Positions 46,335 through 53,573 of a stretch of 64,000 nucleotides of DNA are shown piece after piece. The DNA is from JAKACA01 sp963735115. GTDB lineage: Bacteria; Actinomycetota; Acidimicrobiia; Acidimicrobiales; Bog-793. A program made the translations under genes and the position numbers. Where the stretch lies: assembly GCA_963735115.1 (NCBI GenBank), contig CAVTJR010000003.1:1054001-1118000 (forward strand). Direction: 5' to 3'. Under the pieces are notes generated by a model that had not been told where the DNA came from, did not search any database, and saw only the letters and a list, made by a program, of their open reading frames with translations. Position 1 is the stretch's first letter, and each line of letters opens with the position of its first letter.

Positions 46335-47612
46335 CTACTCATAGACGACCGAGACCTCCTCACGCAGGCGTCGATCGAGAGCCCGAAGCTCCGCGACGTC
46401 GTCCACGGTGCCCTCGGCGGCAAAGACGAAGTCTCGATAGCCCTTGCGCCAATCGACCGACTGGCCAGGGCCGCGGTTGAGCAGCAGGTGCTCCACGCCC
46501 GGAAACGTCGCAGCCTCGTCGAATCCCTGCAGGCTGAGGACACGGTGAGCGGACATGGGGGCCTGGATCACGGATCGAAACACGACTCGATCCATCTGCA
46601 GCAGCCTCTCGTGGGGAAGCTGCTCACCGAGTGCCAGTCGACACCCCACATCGTAGAGGTCGAGCTTGCTCAGACGCCCGATCATCTCCGGTATTCCGCC
46701 GCCTGGTCGTCCGTTCACCTCGATGAGGCGAGGGCCGCTCGGCGCCAGCTTGATCTCCGTGTGCAGGCAGCCGCTTTCTATCTCGAGTGCCCTGGCTGCA
46801 TCGACCGCCAGTTGGAGAACGGCGGCTCCATCCTCGTCGGAGAGCTCTGCCGGCATGAAATTGCCGGTCTCGCGAAACGGCTCGACGAAGCGGAAACGCC
46901 CCGTCATGGCGACGTTGCTCACGCGCCCGCCGCTCACGTAGCTCTCGACCGAGACGACTGGGGCGATCTGCTCGTCTCGTGACGGAGCTGCCGGTATGAA
47001 CTCCTCCACCAGCATGGCTTCGCCGATCCCGTCTCGAGAGAGCTGCGACAGCGCCTCGAGGAGATGAGGGAACGACGGCACCGAGACGACGTTTTCGCTG
47101 CCCGTTCCGTGCCGTGGCTTGAGCACCGCCGGGAAGGAGATGCGGCTCTCGATGTCGGCCAGGGCAGCGCCGTCGCCCGCCGGGGGAACCTCGGCGTAGC
47201 GAGGGACGGCAACGCCGCCTTGGTGGAGGGCGCGCCGCTGCACGAATTTGTCGACGAGCCGCTCCGCCACCTTCGGGGTATGAAAGGGCAGCTCGAGCTC
47301 CGCGGCGATCTCCGCCAGCCTGAGCATGCCGGCGTCCTGGAAGGTCACGATGCCGTCGGGTCTGTGGCGTCTGATGGCGGTGGCTGCCTGCGAAGTAGGC
47401 AGGCCTTCCAGGTGAACGACGTCCCCGAGCTTGCGCAGCATCGCCGCGTGCACGGCGGCGACGTGGCGGTGCACCGGAGGGGTGGAATCGACCAGCCAGA
47501 GCAGCTCGTACCGCCCGGCCGCGAGGGGTGCGAGCGCCATGGGGGACAGCTCCAACGGACTCGTCAGCACGGCCATGAGCGGCCGGCTGCGCTGCGGGCG
47601 AGCGGGCATCAT
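46335..47612 (-). CDS. ATP-grasp carboxylate-amine ligase-like protein
   Basis: About 425 residues from the ATG at 47612 (47609 and 47576 are alternatives); the frame is open to 47843 across the end of the next gene, but that part looks non-coding. The N-terminal domain has LLWLVDSTPPVHRHVAAV, the ATP-binding core includes VLKPRHGTGSENV (glycine-rich loop) and AMLVEEFIPA, and the metal-binding end is CLHTEIKLAPSGPRLIEVNGRPGG. ATP-grasp ligases join a carboxylate, as an acyl phosphate, to an amine or thiol. In this locus it might couple an amino acid to another amine or to the carrier-bound unit. Substrates cannot be read from the sequence. Confidence 0.85.
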   Translation of the reverse strand: MMPARPQRSRPLMAVLTSPLELSPMALAPLAAGRYELLWLVDSTPPVHRHVAAVHAAMLRKLGDVVHLEGLPTSQAATAIRRHRPDGIVTFQDAGMLRLAEIAAELELPFHTPKVAERLVDKFVQRRALHQGGVAVPRYAEVPPAGDGAALADIESRISFPAVLKPRHGTGSENVVSVPSFPHLLEALSQLSRDGIGEAMLVEEFIPAAPSRDEQIAPVVSVESYVSGGRVSNVAMTGRFRFVEPFRETGNFMPAELSDEDGAAVLQLAVDAARALEIESGCLHTEIKLAPSGPRLIEVNGRPGGGIPEMIGRLSKLDLYDVGCRLALGEQLPHERLLQMDRVVFRSVIQAPMSAHRVLSLQGFDEAATFPGVEHLLLNRGPGQSVDWRKGYRDFVFAAEGTVDDVAELRALDRRLREEVSVVYE

Positions 47613-47805
47613 CGCAGGTCCTGGCCGAAGGTTGCGGCCGTATCCGCCGACACGCCCGTCCGCCCGGGAGTCAGAGTCGCCTCGCCTGGGTGGCAAGGCA
47701 GCACCCTCAGGAGCGAGTCCAGCGGGCCGTGAAGTCACCCTCACCTCGGTGGCGCTTCCAGCACTCGGGCGGAGCCGGCTCCCACCCCCCGACTCACTTC
47801 GCGAG

Positions 47806-49581
47806 TCATCCGAGCAGCTCCTCGACGCAGCGTTGAGCGTCAAGGAAGACGCGTAGTCTGCTCTTCGGCGAGGGGAGATAGTGCGTGAAGTACCGCACGC
47901 CCTCCGTCAGCGCTCCCAGCAGGGAAAGATGCTGCTGCACGCGCCCGTCTCGGTCGATGGGGTGGAAGTCCCTCGTGAGGGCCACGCTGCCGACGGGGGT
48001 GTCACCGTACTTGAACTGCTGCAGCCGTCCCTGCTGATACAGGTTCGTCAGCAGCGGCGATGAGGAGCGATGCAGGGTCGGGTCCTCAAGATACCCCTGT
48101 ACCAGCACGTCCACCGGTGCGGAGAAGGGCGTGTCGAGCTCCCTCGAACGGACCGTCCGACCGGAGTGTGACGTCGTCAGTCGAGGAGCAGGGCCGAAGG
48201 GGGCTTTCACGACCCCTGCGTCCATCAGCGCCAGCAGCTGCTGGGAGCGGATCGCCGGAGGTCCCGCCACGAGGCGGCTCACCTTGGAGCGGATGTTCGA
48301 CTGGAAGTCGAGGTACGACTCGAGCGAGAGCCCGCCGAACTCGATGACGGTTCGCATGGCGTCGCGCTGGAAGCGGAGCACCTCAGAAGCGGCCTTGACG
48401 GCGCTCGCCGGACCCTTCAGCGCCTCGTCCAGGTCCGTTTCGACCATGGCGTACACGCGGTCCTGGTAGTCCGTCGCCGACACGAAGCTGTCCTCGGGAG
48501 CGAAGAAATTTCGGCTGGCGTCGAACGAGCCGTAGCGCGCCGCGTAAGGCGCCACGACCGACTCGAAGTCGTTGATCGAGGACTGCTCCAGCCGGGCACG
48601 CACCTCTTTGGCGGCGTCCGGGCCTGCGGCCAGAGCAGCCGAGTGCAGGTAGTACCGGGCCTGCATCTCTGCGAAGATGAGGGGAAGCATCGTCGTCCGG
48701 AGATCGACGCGGCCGGCATCGGCCCGAATGGCGGCGACGGCCTCCTCGGTGCAGATGACCGAGGCATAGTCGTCGGTCTCGTCCAGAGCTTCGACGGCCT
48801 TGGCACAGTATGGGAATCCGCTTCGTGAGAACACGTAGATGCGCGGCTCACGTCCGCTCGCCCGGTATCGCAAGCGATCGCCGCGCGGCACGAAGGAGCC
48901 GCCGTTGCCGAGCGTGAGCGCCGTGATGGCGTCAGTGGCAACAAGGCCCATACCGACGATGCCGACAGAGGCGGTCGAGGGGATGGCGTCGACGTAGGGC
49001 GTGACGGGATACGGCCTCACCAGGTGCTCGGGATGATCGAGGTTGCCCGTGTGACCGGTCGTGAGGATGACGTGGTTGACGGCAAGGACCTCGCCGGTGT
49101 TGAGATACACGTGCTCGAGTCCGTCCGGTTGGCTGACGATGTCGACGGCGAGCGCTCGGTGCGGGACGATCTCGAGCGGCCACGGCGCGTCCTCCACGAG
49201 CGTTTCGAAGAACCATTGCAGGTAAGCCCCGAGGACGCGCCGAGGCAGGTAGTCGTGGGGCGTGACCTCGCGTCCCGAGCGCGAGACGCGGCAACTGTCG
49301 CCGTTCCAGCGGTAGCCGACCTGCTTCGTCCATTCGTACAGGCCGACGCCGTAGCGGGGGGAGGCTCCCTCGTCGTCCCACGGGTAGAGCGAGAGCTGGC
49401 CGCACGGCGTGTTCAGGAGGAGGTACTCGGGCTCGTCCAAGGCGTACACGCCGGGTCCGGCCGTGCCGACCTCTACGACATGGACTCGAGTCGGGCACCG
49501 CTCAGTGCGAACAGCGTCCGCCAGACGCTCCAGCACGCACAGCCCCCAGGCGCCGGCTCCGACGAGCGCGACCTCATTCAT
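47806..49581 (-). CDS. FAD/NAD(P)-binding protein (PF13454-type)
   Basis: 591 residues from the ATG at 49581, where the FAD Rossmann motif begins at once (VALVGAGAWGLCVLERLAD). A typical PF13454 feature follows: GTAGPGVYALDEPEYLLLN. A second nucleotide fold (SVGIVGMGLVATDAITAL) near residue 215 would bind NAD(P). The helical C-terminal third is specific to this family. Related flavoproteins include N-hydroxylating monooxygenases such as those in nitroso- and diazo-compound pathways, but this link is from general family knowledge and the activity is unassigned. It is the promoter-proximal gene of the minus-strand operon and diverges from the MetA-like gene. Confidence 0.82.
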   Translation of the reverse strand: MNEVALVGAGAWGLCVLERLADAVRTERCPTRVHVVEVGTAGPGVYALDEPEYLLLNTPCGQLSLYPWDDEGASPRYGVGLYEWTKQVGYRWNGDSCRVSRSGREVTPHDYLPRRVLGAYLQWFFETLVEDAPWPLEIVPHRALAVDIVSQPDGLEHVYLNTGEVLAVNHVILTTGHTGNLDHPEHLVRPYPVTPYVDAIPSTASVGIVGMGLVATDAITALTLGNGGSFVPRGDRLRYRASGREPRIYVFSRSGFPYCAKAVEALDETDDYASVICTEEAVAAIRADAGRVDLRTTMLPLIFAEMQARYYLHSAALAAGPDAAKEVRARLEQSSINDFESVVAPYAARYGSFDASRNFFAPEDSFVSATDYQDRVYAMVETDLDEALKGPASAVKAASEVLRFQRDAMRTVIEFGGLSLESYLDFQSNIRSKVSRLVAGPPAIRSQQLLALMDAGVVKAPFGPAPRLTTSHSGRTVRSRELDTPFSAPVDVLVQGYLEDPTLHRSSSPLLTNLYQQGRLQQFKYGDTPVGSVALTRDFHPIDRDGRVQQHLSLLGALTEGVRYFTHYLPSPKSRLRVFLDAQRCVEELLG

Positions 49582-49636
49582 GGTGCGCAATGGCCTGACC
49601 GCTCGTGTGCTCCCCGCCGACCCACTCTTATACGCT

Positions 49637-49702
49637 ACCGCCACGGGGCTCTGCCCATTTTCAAGTGGGCAGCGTGGCGGTGTTTCAGGCATCGCAGATG
49701 CC
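49637..49702. promoter_or_regulatory. Two adjacent strong hairpins between divergent operons
   Basis: ACCGCCACG (49637-49645) pairs perfectly with CGTGGCGGT (49673-49681), enclosing CTGCCCA (49651-49657) paired with TGGGCAG (49666-49672): a 16-bp stem with a 5-base bulge and an 8-base loop. Next to it, GGCATC (49688-49693) pairs with GATGCC (49697-49702) across GCA. A third imperfect stem (49718-49727 with 49762-49769) follows toward the MetA-like gene. The region could be an operator array or a structured leader. No known riboswitch consensus was recognised. Confidence 0.6.
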
Positions 49703-49772
49703 AGGGAGACTGCTCGTGAGCCACGCGAGGGGTCGGATCGAGGGTTGAATCAACAGGGTCACGCGGCTCTCT

Positions 49773-50885
49773 ATGCTGGTCACGGGTCCCACTCGTTCAG
49801 TGGAGGTGTTACATCCCAGTCTTTATCGACTCGGCGGAGCCCAGGTCGTCCCAAGCGAACGGCACGGGGGGAGCGCGCGTGGTCGCGGCGGCGGTCAGCC
49901 GGCGCTCGAGATCGCGATCGTCAACAACATGCCTGACGCCGCCTTTGCTGACACTGAAGATCAGTTCACGACCTTGCTCAACGAAGCCGCCGGTCATCTC
50001 GAGCTGCGCGTCGGGCTCTATAGCCTGCCCGGGCTACGGCGCAACGAGGGCACCGCGAGTTACATCGCGGCGAACTATCGAAGCATCGAGCAGCTGTTCG
50101 ACCGGCGAGTCGACGCCGCCATCGTGACGGGGACCGAGCCGCTCGCCGGGCGCCTGCCGGACGAGCCCTATTGGGCTGCTTTGACGGAGCTGATCAGTTG
50201 GGCAGAGGTATCGACCACCTCTACCGTCTTGTCCTGCTTGGCAGCTCACGCTGCGGTTCTGCTCTTCGACGGTATCGAGCGGGAGCGACTTCCGCAGAAG
50301 TGCTCCGGTGTCTTCGCTCATGAGTCGCTCACGTCGCACCCTCTCGTCGAGGGCCTGCGTGGACCTGTATTCGTGCCCCACTCGCGCCTCAACGACGTCC
50401 CGGGTCACCACCTGTCGGACGGCTATGCAAGCTTGCTCGGATCACCCGAGATCAGCTGGACCGTGTTGGCACGGGAGAGCGGCAATTGCCTGTTCATGTT
50501 CGTGCAGGGCCACCCCGAGTACTGGACGACGAGCCTGTTGCGGGAGTACAAGCGCGATTTACAGCGCTACCTCCGAGGCGAGCGTGACTCGTCGCCCCCC
50601 GTCCCGCTCCATTACCTCGACGAAGAAGGAGAGCGCCTGCTCACTCGATTCGCCACCGAGGCACGGGCGCGTCCCTCGTCGGCGGACCCGATGGCGGGCT
50701 TCCCTTTCGATGAGGTCAAGGAACGCGTGGTAAATACGTGGCGGCCCCACGGGGCGCGCTTGTACAAGAACTGGATCCAGGAGATCCTGCGGCGGAGGCA
50801 GGACGGCCCCCCAGGCAACGGCGAGGCGCCGGCGCCGGATCGGGCCGTCGACGAGCAAGGAACGAGGTCTGTTGGTGCGGGATGA
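49773..50885 (+). CDS. MetA-like homoserine O-acyltransferase family protein
   Basis: Up to 370 residues; the ATG at 49773 has no good ribosome site and GTGs at 49800 and 49806 are also possible, the latter next to GGAGG. The MetA glutamine-amidotransferase-like fold is clear: IAIVNNMPD, the nucleophile Cys155 in VLSCLAAHAAV, then CSGVFAHE, VPHSRL and the catalytic His247/Glu249 in QGHPEY, ending RPHGARLYKNWIQEIL. Aligned by eye, the residue that distinguishes acetyl- from succinyl-transfer (Glu or Gly in known enzymes) is Leu here, so the donor may differ. It overlaps the MetY-like gene by 11 bases. The partner gene suggests activation of a hydroxyl-bearing amino acid by O-acylation. Confidence 0.8.
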   Translation: MLVTGPTRSVEVLHPSLYRLGGAQVVPSERHGGSARGRGGGQPALEIAIVNNMPDAAFADTEDQFTTLLNEAAGHLELRVGLYSLPGLRRNEGTASYIAANYRSIEQLFDRRVDAAIVTGTEPLAGRLPDEPYWAALTELISWAEVSTTSTVLSCLAAHAAVLLFDGIERERLPQKCSGVFAHESLTSHPLVEGLRGPVFVPHSRLNDVPGHHLSDGYASLLGSPEISWTVLARESGNCLFMFVQGHPEYWTTSLLREYKRDLQRYLRGERDSSPPVPLHYLDEEGERLLTRFATEARARPSSADPMAGFPFDEVKERVVNTWRPHGARLYKNWIQEILRRRQDGPPGNGEAPAPDRAVDEQGTRSVGAG

Positions 50886-52155
50886 GACGATTGCTCTCCA
50901 CGGCGGGTACACACCTGATTCGACGAAGGCCGTGGCGGTGCCTATCTATCAGACCGTCGCCCATGAGTTCGACGACGCCGATCATGCGGCAGCCGTGTTC
51001 GACATGGACATCCCGGGGTTCCACTACAACCGGCTGAACAACCCAACCAACCAGGTTCTGGAGCATCGCCTTGCAGCCCTTGAACTCGGCGTCGGCGCCC
51101 TCACGCTCAGCTCGGGCACAGCGGCCGTGCTGTACTCGTTGCAGAATCTCGCCGGCCTCGGTGACAACATCGTCTCCGCCCCGCAGTTGTACGGAACGAC
51201 CTACACCCTGTTCGTGCACATCCTGCCTCAGCAGGGTCTCGAGGTTCGCTTGGCGGCGGACGACACCCCAGCCGCCATGGAAGCCCTCATCGACGACCGC
51301 ACGAAGGCGATCTTCTGCGAGAGCATCGGCAACCCCGCCGGCAACGTCGTCGATCTCGAGGCCGTAGCGGCGCTCGCCCACTTCCACGGCATACCGCTCA
51401 TCGTCGACAACACGGTGGCCACGCCGATGATGATCAAGCCCGTCGAGCACGGCGCCGACATCGTCGTGCACTCGCTGACGAAGTTCGTCGGCGGCCACGG
51501 CACGACGCTGGCGGGAGGCATCGTCGACAGCGGCAAGTTCCCGTGGGCCGACCACCCGGACAGGTTCCCCATGTTCTCCCGACCGGAACCCTCCTTCCAC
51601 GGGGTCGTATACCCAGAGCGCTTCGGTGACGCCGCCTATATCGTGCGCTGCAGAACGGTGGGTCTGCGAAACGCCGGGGCGACACTGTCGCCGTTCAGCG
51701 CCTTTTTGGTATTGCAGGGTCTCGAGACCATGTCGGTCCGACTCGACCGCCACGAGGTGAACGCCCGAGCTGTTGCCGCCTACCTCGCCGAGGATCGGCG
51801 CGTCTCCTGGGTGGACTTCGCCGGTTTCCCCGATCACCCCTATCACGAGCTTTCTGAGCGCTATCTGAAGGGGCGGTGCTCGTCGCTGTTCACCTTCGGT
51901 GTCGTCGGTGGCTATGACGCCGGCTTGCGGTTCTTCAACTCGGTGAAGCTCTTCAAGCGACTCGTCAACCTGGGGGACGCCAAGTCGCTCGTGAGCCATC
52001 CGGCCTCGACCACCCACCGACAGCTGACAGCCGAGGACCTGAAGGTCGTAGGCGTCACGCCGGACATGATCCGACTGTCGGTTGGGATCGAGCACATCGA
52101 CGACATCATCGAAGACATCGACCAAGCGCTGAGTGCCGCCTGCGGCGCCGAGTAA
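50875..52155 (+). CDS. O-acetylhomoserine sulfhydrylase-like (MetY) PLP enzyme
   Basis: 426 residues from the GTG at 50875, with GAGG at a 7-base spacing (a TTG lies 3 bases earlier). The Cys/Met metabolism PLP fold is clear: HGGYTPDSTKAVAVPIYQTV, SSGTAAVLYSLQNLAG, PQLYGTTYTLF, and PLP Lys203 in VVHSLTKFVGGHG, with IEHIDDIIEDI at the end. These enzymes replace the acyloxy group of O-acylhomoserine with sulfide or another nucleophile. With the MetA-like gene it forms a two-step activation and substitution pair. In this setting the product is more likely a precursor for the carrier-protein pathway than cellular homocysteine. Confidence 0.9.
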   Translation: MRDETIALHGGYTPDSTKAVAVPIYQTVAHEFDDADHAAAVFDMDIPGFHYNRLNNPTNQVLEHRLAALELGVGALTLSSGTAAVLYSLQNLAGLGDNIVSAPQLYGTTYTLFVHILPQQGLEVRLAADDTPAAMEALIDDRTKAIFCESIGNPAGNVVDLEAVAALAHFHGIPLIVDNTVATPMMIKPVEHGADIVVHSLTKFVGGHGTTLAGGIVDSGKFPWADHPDRFPMFSRPEPSFHGVVYPERFGDAAYIVRCRTVGLRNAGATLSPFSAFLVLQGLETMSVRLDRHEVNARAVAAYLAEDRRVSWVDFAGFPDHPYHELSERYLKGRCSSLFTFGVVGGYDAGLRFFNSVKLFKRLVNLGDAKSLVSHPASTTHRQLTAEDLKVVGVTPDMIRLSVGIEHIDDIIEDIDQALSAACGAE

Positions 52156-52384
52156 CATCTGGCGGTGTTCGGACATTGCTGCAGTCAAAGGAGAGTTCGT
52201 TGCACCATGCCATCGAGTGCATCGGCGACGATCCTCGGACGCGGTCGGTGGTTCTGCGGTTGATCGGAGGCGCCTCAGCACTCACTGAGCCGCTCCACTT
52301 GGGGGTCCGGTTCGCCGCCCGCCTTGACGACGCCGGCGCTACGGCGGACCTGGCGGGATCATGACCTTGGGAACGGAGCCATCG

Positions 52385-52654
52385 ATGACCGACGAGATTC
52401 GCCGGGTGGTGGCCCAGCACGGTCGCCTCTCGGTCCCGATGTCGCAAGTGGCGGACGACGACGACCTCTACTTCGCCGGCATGACCTCACACGCGAGCGT
52501 CAGCATGCTGATCGCCCTGGAGGAAGCCTTCGGACTGGAGTTCCCAGAGGAAATGCTGCGCCAGAGCACGTTTCAGTCGGTCAATTCGATCGCGGCAGCG
52601 CTCGACGTTCTGATCGAGGACAAAAAGGCCGCTGAGCTTGGCCCACGAACCTGA
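52385..52654 (+). CDS. Carrier protein 2, partner of the amino acid ligase
   Basis: 89 residues from the ATG at 52385, with GGAG 7 bases upstream; an ATG at 52361 is less likely. The attachment Ser35 lies in FAGMTSHASVSMLIALEEAF, a pattern seen in carrier proteins that work with aminoacyl-tRNA-synthetase-like ligases, and it continues with EEAFGLEFPEEML. It overlaps the ligase gene by 17 bases, which signals tight coupling. It should carry a glycyl-, alanyl- or similar thioester on its phosphopantetheine arm. A 229-base gap separates it from the MetY-like gene. Confidence 0.85.
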   Translation: MTDEIRRVVAQHGRLSVPMSQVADDDDLYFAGMTSHASVSMLIALEEAFGLEFPEEMLRQSTFQSVNSIAAALDVLIEDKKAAELGPRT

Positions 52655-53555
52655 GGAGGATTTTCGCTCGGGGCTGATGACCGCCGGCCTGCTCATCGCC
52701 ACCGAGGTCGATGGGATCTACCTCCGGTCCGGGAACTTCGAGAGCGTGGCACGCGCCATCGATGTCCTCGTGAGCGCGGCCGGATCGGATCAGAACGCTG
52801 AGGTCTTGCATCTGCCGGCAGTCATGCCGCGTAGCGTCCTCGAGCAGTCCGCCTACATCCGGGCGTTCCCGGACCTCGTCGGCTCGGTCAACACATTCGA
52901 GGGTAATGACGCCCTGCACATCGAGATCCTGCGCCGCCTCGAACGCGGCGAGGACTGGGCAGAGCTCTTCGGCCGCTCCGACGTGGTGCTCTGTTCGGCG
53001 GCTTGTCACCTGGTCTACCCGACGTGTCGTGGCCGGTTGCCCGAGGGTGGTCGACGCTTCGAGGTCTTCGGTCAGTGCTTCCGGCACGAGCCGAGCCTCG
53101 ATCCGGCGCGGATGCAGGCCTTTCGCATGCACGAATTCGTCTACGTGGGCGACGCCGAGGGCGCCGTGGCCCATCGGGATGCCTGGCTCGAGCGGGCCGC
53201 CCAGCTGCTCGGCGGGCTCGGGCTTCCCGTCACGGCGGTGCTGGCGAGTGACCCCTTCTTCGGCCGGGCGGGCAAGCTGCTCTCGGCGAATCAACGGGCG
53301 GAAGCCTTGAAGCACGAGGTCGTGACCTCGGTGCAGCCGGGAGAGGGGCCGGTCGCCGTCGCGTCGTCCAACTGCCATCTCGACCACTTCGGCCGTGCTT
53401 TCGGCATCGAGAGCGCGGACGGAACCGTCGCCCATAGCGCCTGTGTCGGCTTTGGGACCGAGCGCATCGTGCTGGCGCTGCTGGCAGCGCACGGGCTCGA
53501 CCCGGTGTGCTGGCCGTCCAACGTGCGCGATCAGCTGTGGCCGTCGAGGACTTGA
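52638..53555 (+). CDS. Amino acid:[carrier protein] ligase (class II aaRS-like)
   Basis: 305 residues from a TTG. It is a class II synthetase-like catalytic core without a tRNA-binding domain, as in the seryl-tRNA-synthetase-related enzymes that aminoacylate carrier proteins (Bradyrhizobium Bll0957 type). Motif 2 is CFRHEPSLDPARMQAFRMHE and motif 3 is GFGTERIVLALL. Cys123 (CSAACHLVY), Glu166 and Cys246 (SSNCHLDHFG) are placed as zinc ligands, which in this family recognise the amino group of small amino acids. It should form an aminoacyl-adenylate and transfer it to Ser-bound phosphopantetheine of carrier protein 2. It is the last gene of the MetA/MetY operon. Confidence 0.88.
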   Translation: MAHEPEEDFRSGLMTAGLLIATEVDGIYLRSGNFESVARAIDVLVSAAGSDQNAEVLHLPAVMPRSVLEQSAYIRAFPDLVGSVNTFEGNDALHIEILRRLERGEDWAELFGRSDVVLCSAACHLVYPTCRGRLPEGGRRFEVFGQCFRHEPSLDPARMQAFRMHEFVYVGDAEGAVAHRDAWLERAAQLLGGLGLPVTAVLASDPFFGRAGKLLSANQRAEALKHEVVTSVQPGEGPVAVASSNCHLDHFGRAFGIESADGTVAHSACVGFGTERIVLALLAAHGLDPVCWPSNVRDQLWPSRT

Positions 53556-53570
53556 GGGCGGCGACCGCCC
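53556..53570. terminator. Hairpin between convergent genes
   Basis: GGGCGG (53556-53561) and CCGCCC (53565-53570) form a perfect GC-only stem with a 3-base loop. It occupies nearly the whole 18-base gap between the ligase stop and the convergent protease stop, and could terminate both transcripts, although no T tract is present. Confidence 0.5.
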
Positions 53571-53573
53571 CGC

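Noticed and set aside
49690..49800. Known SAM riboswitch ahead of the MetA-like gene
   Set aside because: The core consensus sequences of SAM-I, SAM-II or SAM-IV types were not recognised by eye; only local stems are seen.
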